Origin: a virus
Length of the DNA: 39,249 bases
Virus record (IMG/VR): IMGVR_UViG_3300017951_000038
Span: 1-39,249 of that record
Reading direction: 5' to 3' (one strand)
Each line of letters begins with the position of its first letter. Position 1 is the stretch's first letter. The position numbers and the translations under genes were made by a program. The notes under the pieces were generated by a model, which worked only from the letters and a program-made list of their open reading frames with translations, did not search any database and was not told the DNA's origin. Positions 33,463-39,249 of the stretch are shown piece by piece.

Positions 33463-35148
33463 CTAATTCCAAAGATGATTCGGTATAAACTCATTCCATA
33501 TTTTATCATAACTCTCACGGGTTGTCGCTTCTCTGTACTCTGCTTCTGTATAATTTTCATCATCAGCAAATAAGCGCTCGTCACTCGTTCCGGTATATTC
33601 ACGACCGCCAAAGTCCATGGTATATGTAAAACCGCTCTTTCTTAGCCAAGTTTCAGCTATCCATAGCGCCATGACTGTGTCATCATGGCGGGCTTTACCT
33701 AGTGCAAAGAGCTCATTAATTAAAGGGTCTAGGCGTTCTCTGTCTCGCTCGGTCGCACTTGGTAAGATTACCTTGTTGTTTTCAAAAAGTACACTTAGCG
33801 CTGGTACACCCTCCCACGGGTCCGCTTTATTTCGTGCATGGGTAATGTGCCCCTTGAGGGGTAAATCACTTGAACGCTGTAGTCCAAGATAGTGCAATTC
33901 GCCAAAGGCGTTCTTTTCTACTGCTACAACTCGGACCCGCTGCCCAAACTTGGCATACTCTCCAAGTACACGGCCCTGTAATTCTGTCGGGCTCATGCCC
34001 CGCTTTCTGAATATATCAATCAAGTACCGGTCGCCGTTCTCGGCACGGCCCCAAGTGATTCCGATTGTGTAGTCAGTGTCTCTTGCTTCGGCGCCCTTGG
34101 CATCTGTTACAAGTGAAAAATCCCAACCTTGTACTAAATCAGTCACATCTGGCGGGATTTCCCCTAAGCTGTACCGTTCGCCCCGTTTCATTGCGGCTTC
34201 TAACCAACTCATCTTGAAAGCTGCGCTAGACTCATCTTGCACCTCGTTTTGAAATTCACGGGCAAATAGACGGCTACCCACGGCCCGCCGTTCCAATAAC
34301 AAATAATCAAGCGGCCGTTCTTCGGGCCAAAGGGATGAGCCCCCTTTTACATCTACGCCCGTAATGATCTGGCGCCCGTTCTCATCTTCCGCCTGTATAA
34401 AGTCGTATTTCTCCGGCCACTCAATGATCGCTCGGTCATGTATTACTCGGTACGTTGGGTCATCTATCAAATGACTAAATAAATCATCATGGTGTTTTCT
34501 CGTACCAATAACCAAGATCGAGCCCCCACGGCTTAACATTGGCGCCACTGTACCACGCCACCACTCACGGGTTTTTGATCTTACTCCGGCGGTATATGTG
34601 TTTCTATCGTCCTGTATGTCGTCACATATAATTAGATCAAAGTGACCACCGGTCACGGCACCGCCGGCGCCGATACACTCTAGTGATGCATCAACGCTCT
34701 CTCTTGTTCGTTGTAGATATAAAAGGTTGTTGGTCCATTTGGTGTCAGCGCCTTTAAATGGCGGGGCCCCCGCTTCCGGCTCTAGGGTCCAATCTTCAAC
34801 TATCCTAGCGCTATTCAATAAACTTGTAATTCTTCTCATGCGCTTTTCGGCTTGGCCTTGACTCTCGCTTATCCATAGGATTCTTATATCTCGATCTAAG
34901 CACAAGGCTCTAGTCGCATAAGTGATCGCCACTTCTGTTTTTCCGTGGTCACGGGGCGCCAATACCAACAATTTACCCTTTACGCCCGTTTGCTGGGCCG
35001 TGGTGCTTTGGTTCTCGAATAGATCAAGCCATTTGTCTCGGTGCGCCGCTCTCCGCATCCCGCAATAGTACGCATCAAAAAACTGTGGACTTGCTGCGCT
35101 TAACATACGGCGCCCGCCGGCTGTCGCTAGTAGTTGCTCGGGGTTCAT
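33463..35148 (-). CDS. Terminase large subunit
   Basis: 561 aa from ATG 35148, chosen because AAAGGAG is 6 bases upstream and the previous gene ends just before it; a longer frame to 35259 would overlap that gene. The ATPase has Walker A LAPRDHGKTEV (about residue 66) and Walker B FDLIICDDIQDD (about 175). The nuclease part has the acidic WDFSLVTDAKG (about 345) and HDDTVMALWIAETWL (about 488). The motor packages DNA into the prohead and cuts it. The small subunit is not evident next to it. Confidence 0.93.
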   Translation of the reverse strand: MNPEQLLATAGGRRMLSAASPQFFDAYYCGMRRAAHRDKWLDLFENQSTTAQQTGVKGKLLVLAPRDHGKTEVAITYATRALCLDRDIRILWISESQGQAEKRMRRITSLLNSARIVEDWTLEPEAGAPPFKGADTKWTNNLLYLQRTRESVDASLECIGAGGAVTGGHFDLIICDDIQDDRNTYTAGVRSKTREWWRGTVAPMLSRGGSILVIGTRKHHDDLFSHLIDDPTYRVIHDRAIIEWPEKYDFIQAEDENGRQIITGVDVKGGSSLWPEERPLDYLLLERRAVGSRLFAREFQNEVQDESSAAFKMSWLEAAMKRGERYSLGEIPPDVTDLVQGWDFSLVTDAKGAEARDTDYTIGITWGRAENGDRYLIDIFRKRGMSPTELQGRVLGEYAKFGQRVRVVAVEKNAFGELHYLGLQRSSDLPLKGHITHARNKADPWEGVPALSVLFENNKVILPSATERDRERLDPLINELFALGKARHDDTVMALWIAETWLRKSGFTYTMDFGGREYTGTSDERLFADDENYTEAEYREATTRESYDKIWNEFIPNHLWN

Positions 35149-35161
35149 GCTCTCTCCTTTA

Positions 35162-35608
35162 CTAGCTTTCTTTGTGCTTCTTCCAAAGGTCCTTATCTGC
35201 TGTTTTCTGTGTTTTTCCACCTGTTGCAAAGCTGTAGACTCTTGCACGGCTCCAAGCAATTTGTGAAGCGCCTACACGGTGACCCGTGGCCCACGCCGCC
35301 GCCCCCCGTTCGTGCACTTCGTTTAAGATGCTGCGCTTGATTCCGGTTAGTTTACTGACAACCGATAAAAACTCGTCTTTACTGTTGCCCCTCATGCGCT
35401 TGCGGGTTTCGGCGGCTAACTTTGTACGGCTGTACTTGCTCGGTTTAGTTTCGGCGCCCTTATCACTTGGCAAGGGCTCAAAGCTTCCGCCTGACTTCAT
35501 GCGTCTAATGAGCTCTTGTCTTCGTTCCTCTCTCTCTGTACCCGTCAAGCCCTCAAGATATTTCGCTGGGACTTTCGGCGCTTTCGCTTTCACTAGATCA
35601 AAGAACAT
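35162..35608 (-). CDS. Basic protein upstream of TerL, DUF5824-like
   Basis: A 148-aa basic protein. It starts MFFDLVKAKAPKVPAKYLEGL and ends with RGAAAWATGHRVGASQIAW then ARVYSFATGGKTQKTADKDL. The KYLxGL start and the G-H-R-x-G-A-S...W...AR...S...GGK...D pattern look like the DUF5824 family known from phages and large DNA viruses, function unknown (from memory). Its place just before TerL is where a small terminase is often found, so TerS is an alternative, but no DNA-binding helix-turn-helix is clear. The DLVKA motif at the N-terminus recurs in other head-linked proteins here. Confidence 0.6.
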   Translation of the reverse strand: MFFDLVKAKAPKVPAKYLEGLTGTEREERRQELIRRMKSGGSFEPLPSDKGAETKPSKYSRTKLAAETRKRMRGNSKDEFLSVVSKLTGIKRSILNEVHERGAAAWATGHRVGASQIAWSRARVYSFATGGKTQKTADKDLWKKHKES

Positions 35609-35619
35609 AGAACAGCTTC

Positions 35620-36162
35620 TTACTCGTCAAACTCGTCAACATTATCCATTGCGCCGGCTTCGTCATCCATATCAGCGCCCTTATTCATACCCATTGACTC
35701 ATGGGCCCCCTCGCCGTTCGCTGCACTAGCGCTCATAAAATCTTTTAAGTCGCTGTTGCTCATTTGGTGGAAGATCGCCATTGCTTGGGCTTTCTTAATG
35801 TCACGGCTAGACAAAAACTGATCAAGCTCACTGTCGCTAAGGTCATCAACCATGCTGTAGACCTTGTTCATCATTTCACGGCGGCTCATGCCTTTTTCCA
35901 TGTCCTCTGTTTCGTCTTCTTCTTCTTCTTCTTCCATGTCGGCGCCCTTATTCATTGCTCGTAACAAATCAGCACGGGGCATAGCTTTTCTGGCTTTCTT
36001 TGCTTTAGCTGGCGCTTTGTCCTCATCTTCTGAACCGGCGCCGCCAAACAACTCCGCCATAATTTCGTCTAGGCGCTCGTCGCTGATTTCGTCTTTCGCC
36101 TTTTCCATGTCATAGTCATAGTTAGCGCCTTTCTTGGCGCCCTTAATTAGATCAGTGAACAT
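35620..36162 (-). CDS. Acidic head-linked protein candidate with MNKGAD repeats
   Basis: About 180 aa from ATG 36162 (GGAG 8 bases upstream); an ATG at 36168 is too close to GGAG. The N-terminus MFTDLIKGAKKGA resembles the starts of neighbouring proteins. The rest is very acidic with basic islands (DKAPAKAKKARKAMPRADLL). MNKGADM followed by an acidic run occurs twice (about residues 70 and 160), and the middle is helical (VYSMVDDLSDSELDQFLSS). It could be an internal scaffold, decoration or DNA-mimic-like protein. None of these is proven. Confidence 0.6.
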   Translation of the reverse strand: MFTDLIKGAKKGANYDYDMEKAKDEISDERLDEIMAELFGGAGSEDEDKAPAKAKKARKAMPRADLLRAMNKGADMEEEEEEDETEDMEKGMSRREMMNKVYSMVDDLSDSELDQFLSSRDIKKAQAMAIFHQMSNSDLKDFMSASAANGEGAHESMGMNKGADMDDEAGAMDNVDEFDE

Positions 36163-36196
36163 ATTCATAACTCCATTTTAAATGATCATTGTCGGG

Positions 36197-36205
36197 ATTA
36201 TATCA
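36197..36205 (-). promoter_or_regulatory. Extended -10 promoter candidate (TGATATAAT)
   Basis: TGnTATAAT extended -10 element just upstream of the acidic protein and terminase block. Its TGA is the stop codon of the preceding gene. No good -35 is present. The same 9-base word precedes the tail sheath gene. Confidence 0.42.
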
Positions 36206-36433
36206 TACATAGATTACAGCATAAAACAATAACTCACCGGTGAGCTCGTCTAAGCGTGCTTCAAATCGGCTGCTTAGATGCGCTATCGCTTCATTATACT
36301 CTATATCGAGCCCCGTATACTCTGAATAAGCGCTAATTGCATCATCTACGCTCAATCGTCCGCTTGCTCTGGCTTTCGCTTTTTTATCTAGCCAAGTTGC
36401 AAAATCGTCTAAAGTATCATCATCGTCATACAT
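36203..36433 (-). CDS. Small acidic protein, first gene of the late unit
   Basis: A 76-aa protein, MYDDDDTLDDFATWLDKKAK..., with AAAGGGG before ATG 36433. It is helical and acidic; the LSVDDAISAYSEYTGLDI segment looks like a small helical fold. A TATAAT (36466-36471) lies 33 bases upstream, so this may be the first gene of the minus-strand unit. Its TGA forms part of the extended -10 site that follows. No family recognised. Confidence 0.6.
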   Translation of the reverse strand: MYDDDDTLDDFATWLDKKAKARASGRLSVDDAISAYSEYTGLDIEYNEAIAHLSSRFEARLDELTGELLFYAVIYV

Positions 36434-36465
36434 CCGGCGCCCCTTTTGTGCTGTATTTTTCGGGC

Positions 36466-36471
36466 ATTATA
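36466..36471 (-). promoter_or_regulatory. -10 box candidate for the late unit
   Basis: Perfect TATAAT on the minus strand, 33 bases before ATG 36433. The hexamer 17 bases upstream, TTATCT, is a poor -35, so the promoter may need an activator or a phage factor. It is divergent from the plus-strand promoter. Confidence 0.4.
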
Positions 36472-36501
36472 CAACGAACGAAAAAAAAAGATAATTTTTA
36501 T

Positions 36502-36530
36502 TTGACACGGGTAGTATATGTCTGTATACC
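36502..36530 (+). promoter_or_regulatory. Sigma70-type promoter for the plus-strand unit
   Basis: Perfect -35 TTGACA (36502-36507), 17-base spacer, -10 TATACC (36525-36530). It lies 55 bases before the first plus-strand gene and behind an A-tract. The near-consensus match suggests strong, early transcription by host RNA polymerase. Confidence 0.7.
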
Positions 36531-36549
36531 TATCTCATAAACAATGAAA

Positions 36550-36574
36550 ACTGACACTAAAACACTGACACTAA
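36550..36574 (+). repeat. Tandem ACTGACACTAA repeat in the 5' leader
   Basis: Two exact copies of an 11-base word (36550-36560 and 36564-36574), 14 bases apart, between the promoter and the ribosome site of the first gene. This could be a repressor operator or an RNA-level control site. The second copy runs into the ribosome binding site. Confidence 0.5.
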
Positions 36575-36584
36575 GGACTTGAAC

Positions 36585-36830
36585 ATGAGCCAACTGAAAG
36601 CACAAACTACTAACGACCTTTTAAATCTTCTCGAAATCACTTGTAAAGAAATCGCCCGTTTAACAAATACTAAAGCACCTCTACACATTGACCGAACAAG
36701 CCAAGGCCCTATCGTCTCAAAACTTGTCGCCGATCACTATGACGTCCTATACCTTGATCATGCGGGCCTTGTTGGGCTTGTTGCTAAATACCACGGGCAT
36801 CTATTTAATTTAATCACTAAAGCTAACTAA
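36585..36830 (+). CDS. Small protein, first gene of the plus-strand unit
   Basis: About 81 aa from ATG 36585, with AAGGA 7 bases upstream; an in-frame TTG at 36579 is a poorer choice. It has the pattern LLNLLEITCKEIARLT, then PLHIDRTSQGPIVSKLVADHYDVLYLDH, and ends in GLVAKYHGHLFNLITKAN. The layout (helix, beta hairpin, helix) is like its downstream neighbour (PAPLRIDYAYGKVYKYDFLT), so the two may be distant paralogs. Function unknown; a host-takeover role is a guess from position. Confidence 0.6.
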   Translation: MSQLKAQTTNDLLNLLEITCKEIARLTNTKAPLHIDRTSQGPIVSKLVADHYDVLYLDHAGLVGLVAKYHGHLFNLITKAN

Positions 36831-36864
36831 GAACCAAGAACCAAGAACCAAGAAAGAAAGAAAG
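36831..36864 (+). repeat. Purine-repeat leader (GAACCAA)n(GAAA)n
   Basis: Three GAACCAA units, then GAAA units, directly before ATG 36869. Related leaders occur at 37148-37176 and 37465-37498 before the next two genes. There is no AGGAG-type site in any of the three. Confidence 0.75.
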
Positions 36865-36868
36865 CACC

Positions 36869-37150
36869 ATGAAGCTATTAAAAGACAGCACAATTAAGCA
36901 ATACTCAAACAAACAACTACTAAGACACTTGGACCGCCTATCAGATTATTTTGAGAAGCTAAGCCCCGCCGGAACGCCAGCACCGTTAAGGATTGATTAT
37001 GCTTACGGCAAAGTTTACAAGTACGATTTTTTAACATCCGATTCCTATTGCTTTGAATGTAGCACGGAAGATCGAGAGCACATTATCAGCCTCATCAAGC
37101 GCTACTCTAACCATGTAAGTTTTTATAATCTACATACAAGCCAGCACTAA
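36869..37150 (+). CDS. Small protein, likely paralog of the upstream gene
   Basis: 93 aa. It resembles the previous gene in arrangement: a helical start (QLLRHLDRLSDYFEKL), then PLRIDYAYGKVYKYDFLTSDSYCFEC and a final helix (HIISLIKRYSNHV). The start ATG 36869 is preceded not by a normal ribosome site but by a purine repeat (GAACCAA)n(GAAA)n. Function unknown. Confidence 0.58.
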   Translation: MKLLKDSTIKQYSNKQLLRHLDRLSDYFEKLSPAGTPAPLRIDYAYGKVYKYDFLTSDSYCFECSTEDREHIISLIKRYSNHVSFYNLHTSQH

Positions 37151-37176
37151 GAACCCCTAACCCCGAAAGAAAGAAC

Positions 37177-37464
37177 ATGAGCACTTTTATGAATCTATGC
37201 TTTTATTGCCAGCGTTTAGGCTATGTGATCAATTTAATGTGTGAGAAGACCCCGCTAATCCTCAAGGACTATGCAGACGAATCAGAGCGCATCTTGACCT
37301 TTGCAGAGCTAGCAGCCGCTAATCTTGAGGATGAACACTGTATTGAATCAATGAAACGCTTGATTGAAACCGGAGAAGCGCAAAACGTAGGCATGATGTT
37401 TGAAATTAGGTTATTACTCCCACTTGCTGACTACAAGGCCCCTTTTACCCTAACTAACTACTAA
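37177..37464 (+). CDS. Small unknown protein
   Basis: 95 aa with the helical pattern FMNLCFYCQRLGYVINLM near the start and an acidic middle (DYADESERILTFAELAAANLEDEHC). ATG 37177 is preceded by GAAAGAAAGAAC, a leader of the same purine-repeat type as its neighbours. Several cysteines occur but in no zinc-like spacing. No family recognised. Confidence 0.55.
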   Translation: MSTFMNLCFYCQRLGYVINLMCEKTPLILKDYADESERILTFAELAAANLEDEHCIESMKRLIETGEAQNVGMMFEIRLLLPLADYKAPFTLTNY

Positions 37465-37498
37465 GAACCCGAACCAAGAAAGAAAGAAAGAAAAGAAA

Positions 37499-37807
37499 AT
37501 GACACCCGATAAGCAACTATTCAAAGATCTAATAATTGCCTTGCTCAATATCTTATGCATTGCCGGTACCGTGGCGCTGTATATGTGCAGCGAACCAAGC
37601 CCCGAAGAAAAGAAAGAGCTCAACTGTATTCATGCACTTGATGAACAATTAAGCCAGCGCCAAGTCAGGCACTTGATACACGGCGCCAACGGAACGCATA
37701 AATCAGTCAGTTACTCTCTCATGATTTGGTACTGTAAAAAAATTGGGCCGGAGAACGTGCAAGAGAAGATTAATTGGGCAAAGCGCTATGTAAGAAAGGA
37801 CTTTTAA
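37499..37807 (+). CDS. Small membrane-anchored protein
   Basis: 102 aa with one N-terminal membrane segment (DLIIALLNILCIAGTVALYMC), followed by a soluble, positively charged region (QLSQRQVRHLIHGANGTHK, WAKRYVRKDF). It is probably anchored in the inner membrane with the C-terminal part on one side. The leader is again a GAAA repeat running into the ATG. The role is unknown; membrane proteins made early by phages often affect superinfection or lysis timing, but nothing here shows that. Confidence 0.58.
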   Translation: MTPDKQLFKDLIIALLNILCIAGTVALYMCSEPSPEEKKELNCIHALDEQLSQRQVRHLIHGANGTHKSVSYSLMIWYCKKIGPENVQEKINWAKRYVRKDF

Positions 37808-37808
37808 G

Positions 37809-38183
37809 ATGAGAATGAAACGAATTAAATGCAGATTAACAGCAATAAATGAGCAACGATTACGCACCCTATTTGGAAGATTTGGCGACAATAATTTACA
37901 CCTCCTACACGGTGAATTAACAAAAGCTTATGTATTGCGTATAGCAATGCATGAGGCCCTAGCCGCTAACCTTGATTTATCAGAAAAGCCCGCTTATGCC
38001 ATTGAGACAAGCTTACTTGTACCAGAATGGTTATTGTATCAAATCGGGGAAAAAGGCGACCCCGTCAGAGCCGACCACTGTAAGCAGTTATCTAGTACAG
38101 AAATGCAGAGCCGTCTGATTAATGCGGGCCTTGAGTTACTAGAGTCAAGAGACGACTCACTAAGGTTTTTTATTCAGTGCTAA
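37809..38183 (+). CDS. Small basic protein, unknown
   Basis: 124 aa; ATG 37809 one base after the previous stop, with AAGGA upstream, so translation is likely coupled. The N-terminus is strongly basic (MRMKRIKCRLTAINEQRLRTLFGRFGD) and the body helical (LTKAYVLRIAMHEALAANLDLSEKP). It could be a DNA- or RNA-binding regulator. No helix-turn-helix motif is obvious. Function unknown. Confidence 0.55.
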   Translation: MRMKRIKCRLTAINEQRLRTLFGRFGDNNLHLLHGELTKAYVLRIAMHEALAANLDLSEKPAYAIETSLLVPEWLLYQIGEKGDPVRADHCKQLSSTEMQSRLINAGLELLESRDDSLRFFIQC

Positions 38184-38194
38184 AGGTGGAGAAC

Positions 38195-38491
38195 ATGATC
38201 AAGCTAACAGAAGAACGATACAAGAGCAGCATACTAGCGCCCCTAGATCAGCTTAGAATGATGATCATTGAGCTAAACGACGACCGCCCAGCGCTAGAAG
38301 CAATCTATGAAAAATTAACCGATCATTTAGAGAGTTTAGAAACGGCGCTTAGAACGCATGAAAAGGGCGGGGCCTTTGTCATCAGACCCGTTGAACAAGA
38401 AAACGATCTTACAAGTGAAAATATGGCTTTTATTGATCAAGAGAGCAAAGCGGCGGCTAGAGCGCTGAATAAAAAGTTTAAAAATAACTGA
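38195..38491 (+). CDS. Small helical protein, last gene of the plus-strand unit
   Basis: 98 aa from ATG 38195, chosen because AAGGTGGAG is well placed; a GTG at 38177 within the previous gene is less likely. It is mostly helical and charged (YKSSILAPLDQLRMMIIELND, YEKLTDHLESLETALRTHEKGG). No family recognised. It is followed by a 158-bp gap with the terminator of this unit. Confidence 0.6.
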   Translation: MIKLTEERYKSSILAPLDQLRMMIIELNDDRPALEAIYEKLTDHLESLETALRTHEKGGAFVIRPVEQENDLTSENMAFIDQESKAAARALNKKFKNN

Positions 38492-38616
38492 TCACATAAG
38501 CGCTGGCTCAATCGTTAGAGCTAATGAGACAAACGTAAAATGTGAGAGAGCACTCTAGTTGCTAAAAGTCAGGGCCTTAGTCGAGTTTTAGCTTGGCTAG
38601 GGTTCACGAAAAAGGG

Positions 38617-38652
38617 CCCTCGTTGGTTTTTACCGGCGGGGGTTTCTTTTTA
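38617..38652 (+). terminator. Rho-independent terminator, probably bidirectional
   Basis: An 11-base-pair stem (38617-38627 with 38632-38642, three G-T wobble pairs on the plus-strand RNA), TTTT loop and a T tract TTTCTTTTTA. On the minus strand the same stem is followed by TTTTT from the A run at 38609-38613. It ends the plus-strand unit and may also stop transcripts from the 68-aa gene. Confidence 0.72.
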
Positions 38653-38856
38653 TTCTTTAGTGTCGGGATATGGCACTGTAATATCATGTACATAGTCACC
38701 GGCTCTCTCTAGTCCAAGAATCCAAAAGATTTCGGCGACGGGGTGTCCTATGATGTTATGAACCAAGTATGAGAGTCGGCCAAGTTTACCCAATGTTCGG
38801 GGGATGATTTTGGGTTTAAGCTGTCGCTGGTCATTAAATGCGTCTGTATCTTTCAC
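38650..38856 (-). CDS. Conserved small phage protein with NIIGHP motif
   Basis: 68 aa from GTG 38856 with AAGGA 6 bases upstream. The LSYLVHNIIGHPVAEIFWILG ... GDYVHDITVPYP pattern recurs in a family of small phage proteins (H-N-x-I-G-H-P and G-D-x-x-H-D-x-T-x-P; from memory), whose function is not known. The central part is hydrophobic and may touch the membrane. Its 3' end overlaps the terminator of the plus-strand unit. Confidence 0.65.
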   Translation of the reverse strand: MKDTDAFNDQRQLKPKIIPRTLGKLGRLSYLVHNIIGHPVAEIFWILGLERAGDYVHDITVPYPDTKE

Positions 38857-38921
38857 GGCGTGTCCTTGTGTACTGTAATTATCTGATTTTTATTAAGATT
38901 TGGTCTTATTGCCACTTGCAT
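38853..38921 (-). CDS. Possible 22-aa leader peptide coupled to the next gene
   Basis: A short frame from ATG 38921 to a TGA that overlaps the GTG start of the 68-aa gene (GTGA). A weak site (AGGTG) lies upstream. The peptide starts MQVAIRPNLNK. Stop/start overlap of this kind suggests translational coupling, but the frame is short enough to occur by chance. Confidence 0.3.
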   Translation of the reverse strand: MQVAIRPNLNKNQIITVHKDTP

Positions 38922-38950
38922 TTTGTCACCTTCATAAACTTTTTATTTTT

Positions 38951-38985
38951 CTAACTTTCGATAATGGATCTTTATTGAAGGTTAG
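38951..38985. other. AT-rich inverted repeat between two minus-strand genes
   Basis: CTAACTTTC (38951-38959) and GAAGGTTAG (38977-38985) pair over nine positions with one mismatch and a 17-base loop. T-rich sequence flanks it on the plus strand. It could be a weak terminator or operator. The gap 38857-38998 holds nothing else apart from a possible 22-aa frame. Confidence 0.3.
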
Positions 38986-38998
38986 GATTTTAACTTTT

Positions 38999-39249
38999 TT
39001 AGTTTTCAGATTTTCGGCTTAAGGCCCGGCTTGTAATATCTCCAATTTGCTTTAGCTCATCAGCGCTTAGGCCCGCCGCCGCCGCTTGTTCCGTCCAATT
39101 TGTGGCTTTTTGTTCAATTTTAGCTTCGAGTGTAATTCTATCTAGGCCCGCTAAGCTTTGGCGTCTTCCAAGTGCATCTAGTGCTAATTTCAAAGCGCCC
39201 GCTTTTACTCGCTCATCCTCGGACCCGCTTACAAGTGCAAGGGCTTCTC
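38999..39249 (-). CDS. C-terminal part of an unknown protein (cut by window edge)
   Basis: The frame is open from the edge through a TTG at 39193 to TAA 39001-38999, so only the last about 82 residues are visible. They are helical and Ala/Leu-rich (LKLALDALGRRQSLAGLDRI, LEAKIEQKATNWTEQ, LSADELKQIGDITSRAL). The LDALGRRQ-x-LAGLDR stretch is reminiscent of C-terminal regions of some small terminase or DNA-packaging proteins, which is only a suggestion. A full-length view is needed to name it. Confidence 0.55.
   Translation of the reverse strand, partial: EALALVSGSEDERVKAGALKLALDALGRRQSLAGLDRITLEAKIEQKATNWTEQAAAAGLSADELKQIGDITSRALSRKSEN

Noticed and set aside
35149-35259. Longer N-terminus for TerL
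   Set aside because: It overlaps the upstream gene in another frame, while ATG 35148 has a strong AAAGGAG.
38500-38610. tRNA-like sequence (GGCTCAATCGTTAGAGC and GGGTTCAC)
   Set aside because: A D-arm-like stem and a T-loop-like word are present, but they are about 90 bases apart with no acceptor stem or anticodon arm that folds.

Overview
The window is a contiguous part of a tailed-phage (Caudoviricetes) genome with a contractile tail. It holds a terminase large subunit, portal, MuF-type head protein, prohead protease, scaffold, major capsid protein, neck proteins, tail sheath, tail tube, tail-assembly chaperones and the start of a tape measure protein. I see no integrase, repressor, host gene, tRNA, rRNA or CRISPR array, so it looks like a lytic phage or a metagenomic phage contig, though an integrase could lie outside the window. 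The genetic code is standard. Most genes have clear AGGAG-like ribosome binding sites, with many TAATG or ATGA stop/start overlaps. The two membrane-anchored lysis-type proteins suggest a Gram-negative host. The host cannot be named from the sequence.

Layout. Almost everything from 36.4 kb down to 1 is on the minus strand and reads as one late transcription unit. In transcription order it has: small acidic and basic proteins (36433-35162); TerL (35148-33463); small fibre-associated proteins and two tail-fibre-like proteins (33460-30054); a lysis block with a small unknown protein, a membrane protein of holin or i-spanin type, a signal-peptide/coiled-coil/C-terminal-TM protein and a CHAP-like endolysin (30042-28409); portal (28409-26931); a 16.8 kb island (26929-10144); MuF protein, protease, scaffold and major capsid protein (10141-6394); neck and connector proteins (6374-3043); and sheath, tube, frameshifted chaperones and tape measure (2998-1). 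Six small plus-strand genes of unknown function (36585-38491) diverge from this unit behind a good sigma70-type promoter and end at a strong, probably bidirectional terminator (38617-38652). Two minus-strand genes, one cut by the window edge, lie beyond it.

The most interesting part is the island between portal and MuF protein. It carries three very large multidomain proteins: 1200 aa with a SNF2 helicase, 1720 aa, and 952 aa with a DdrB-type ParB-like domain. They share a duplicated N-terminal module, and two of them are stitched together by a recurring NFETMPE linker that is identical at DNA level in seven copies. This fits the 'polyvalent protein' theme of phage P1 DarB/DdrB-like proteins, which are packaged in the head and injected with the DNA to counter host defences. 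The same island holds a class II ribonucleotide reductase, a dCMP deaminase, a second SNF2 helicase without the module, and a small protein with a conserved GRGG/WLLWGG domain. Short N-terminal motifs of the form [DN]-L-x-K-[AG] recur in several head-linked proteins, and a LVPQQL segment is shared by protease and capsid protein. Together these suggest a home-grown targeting and processing code for loading the capsid; that part is inference.
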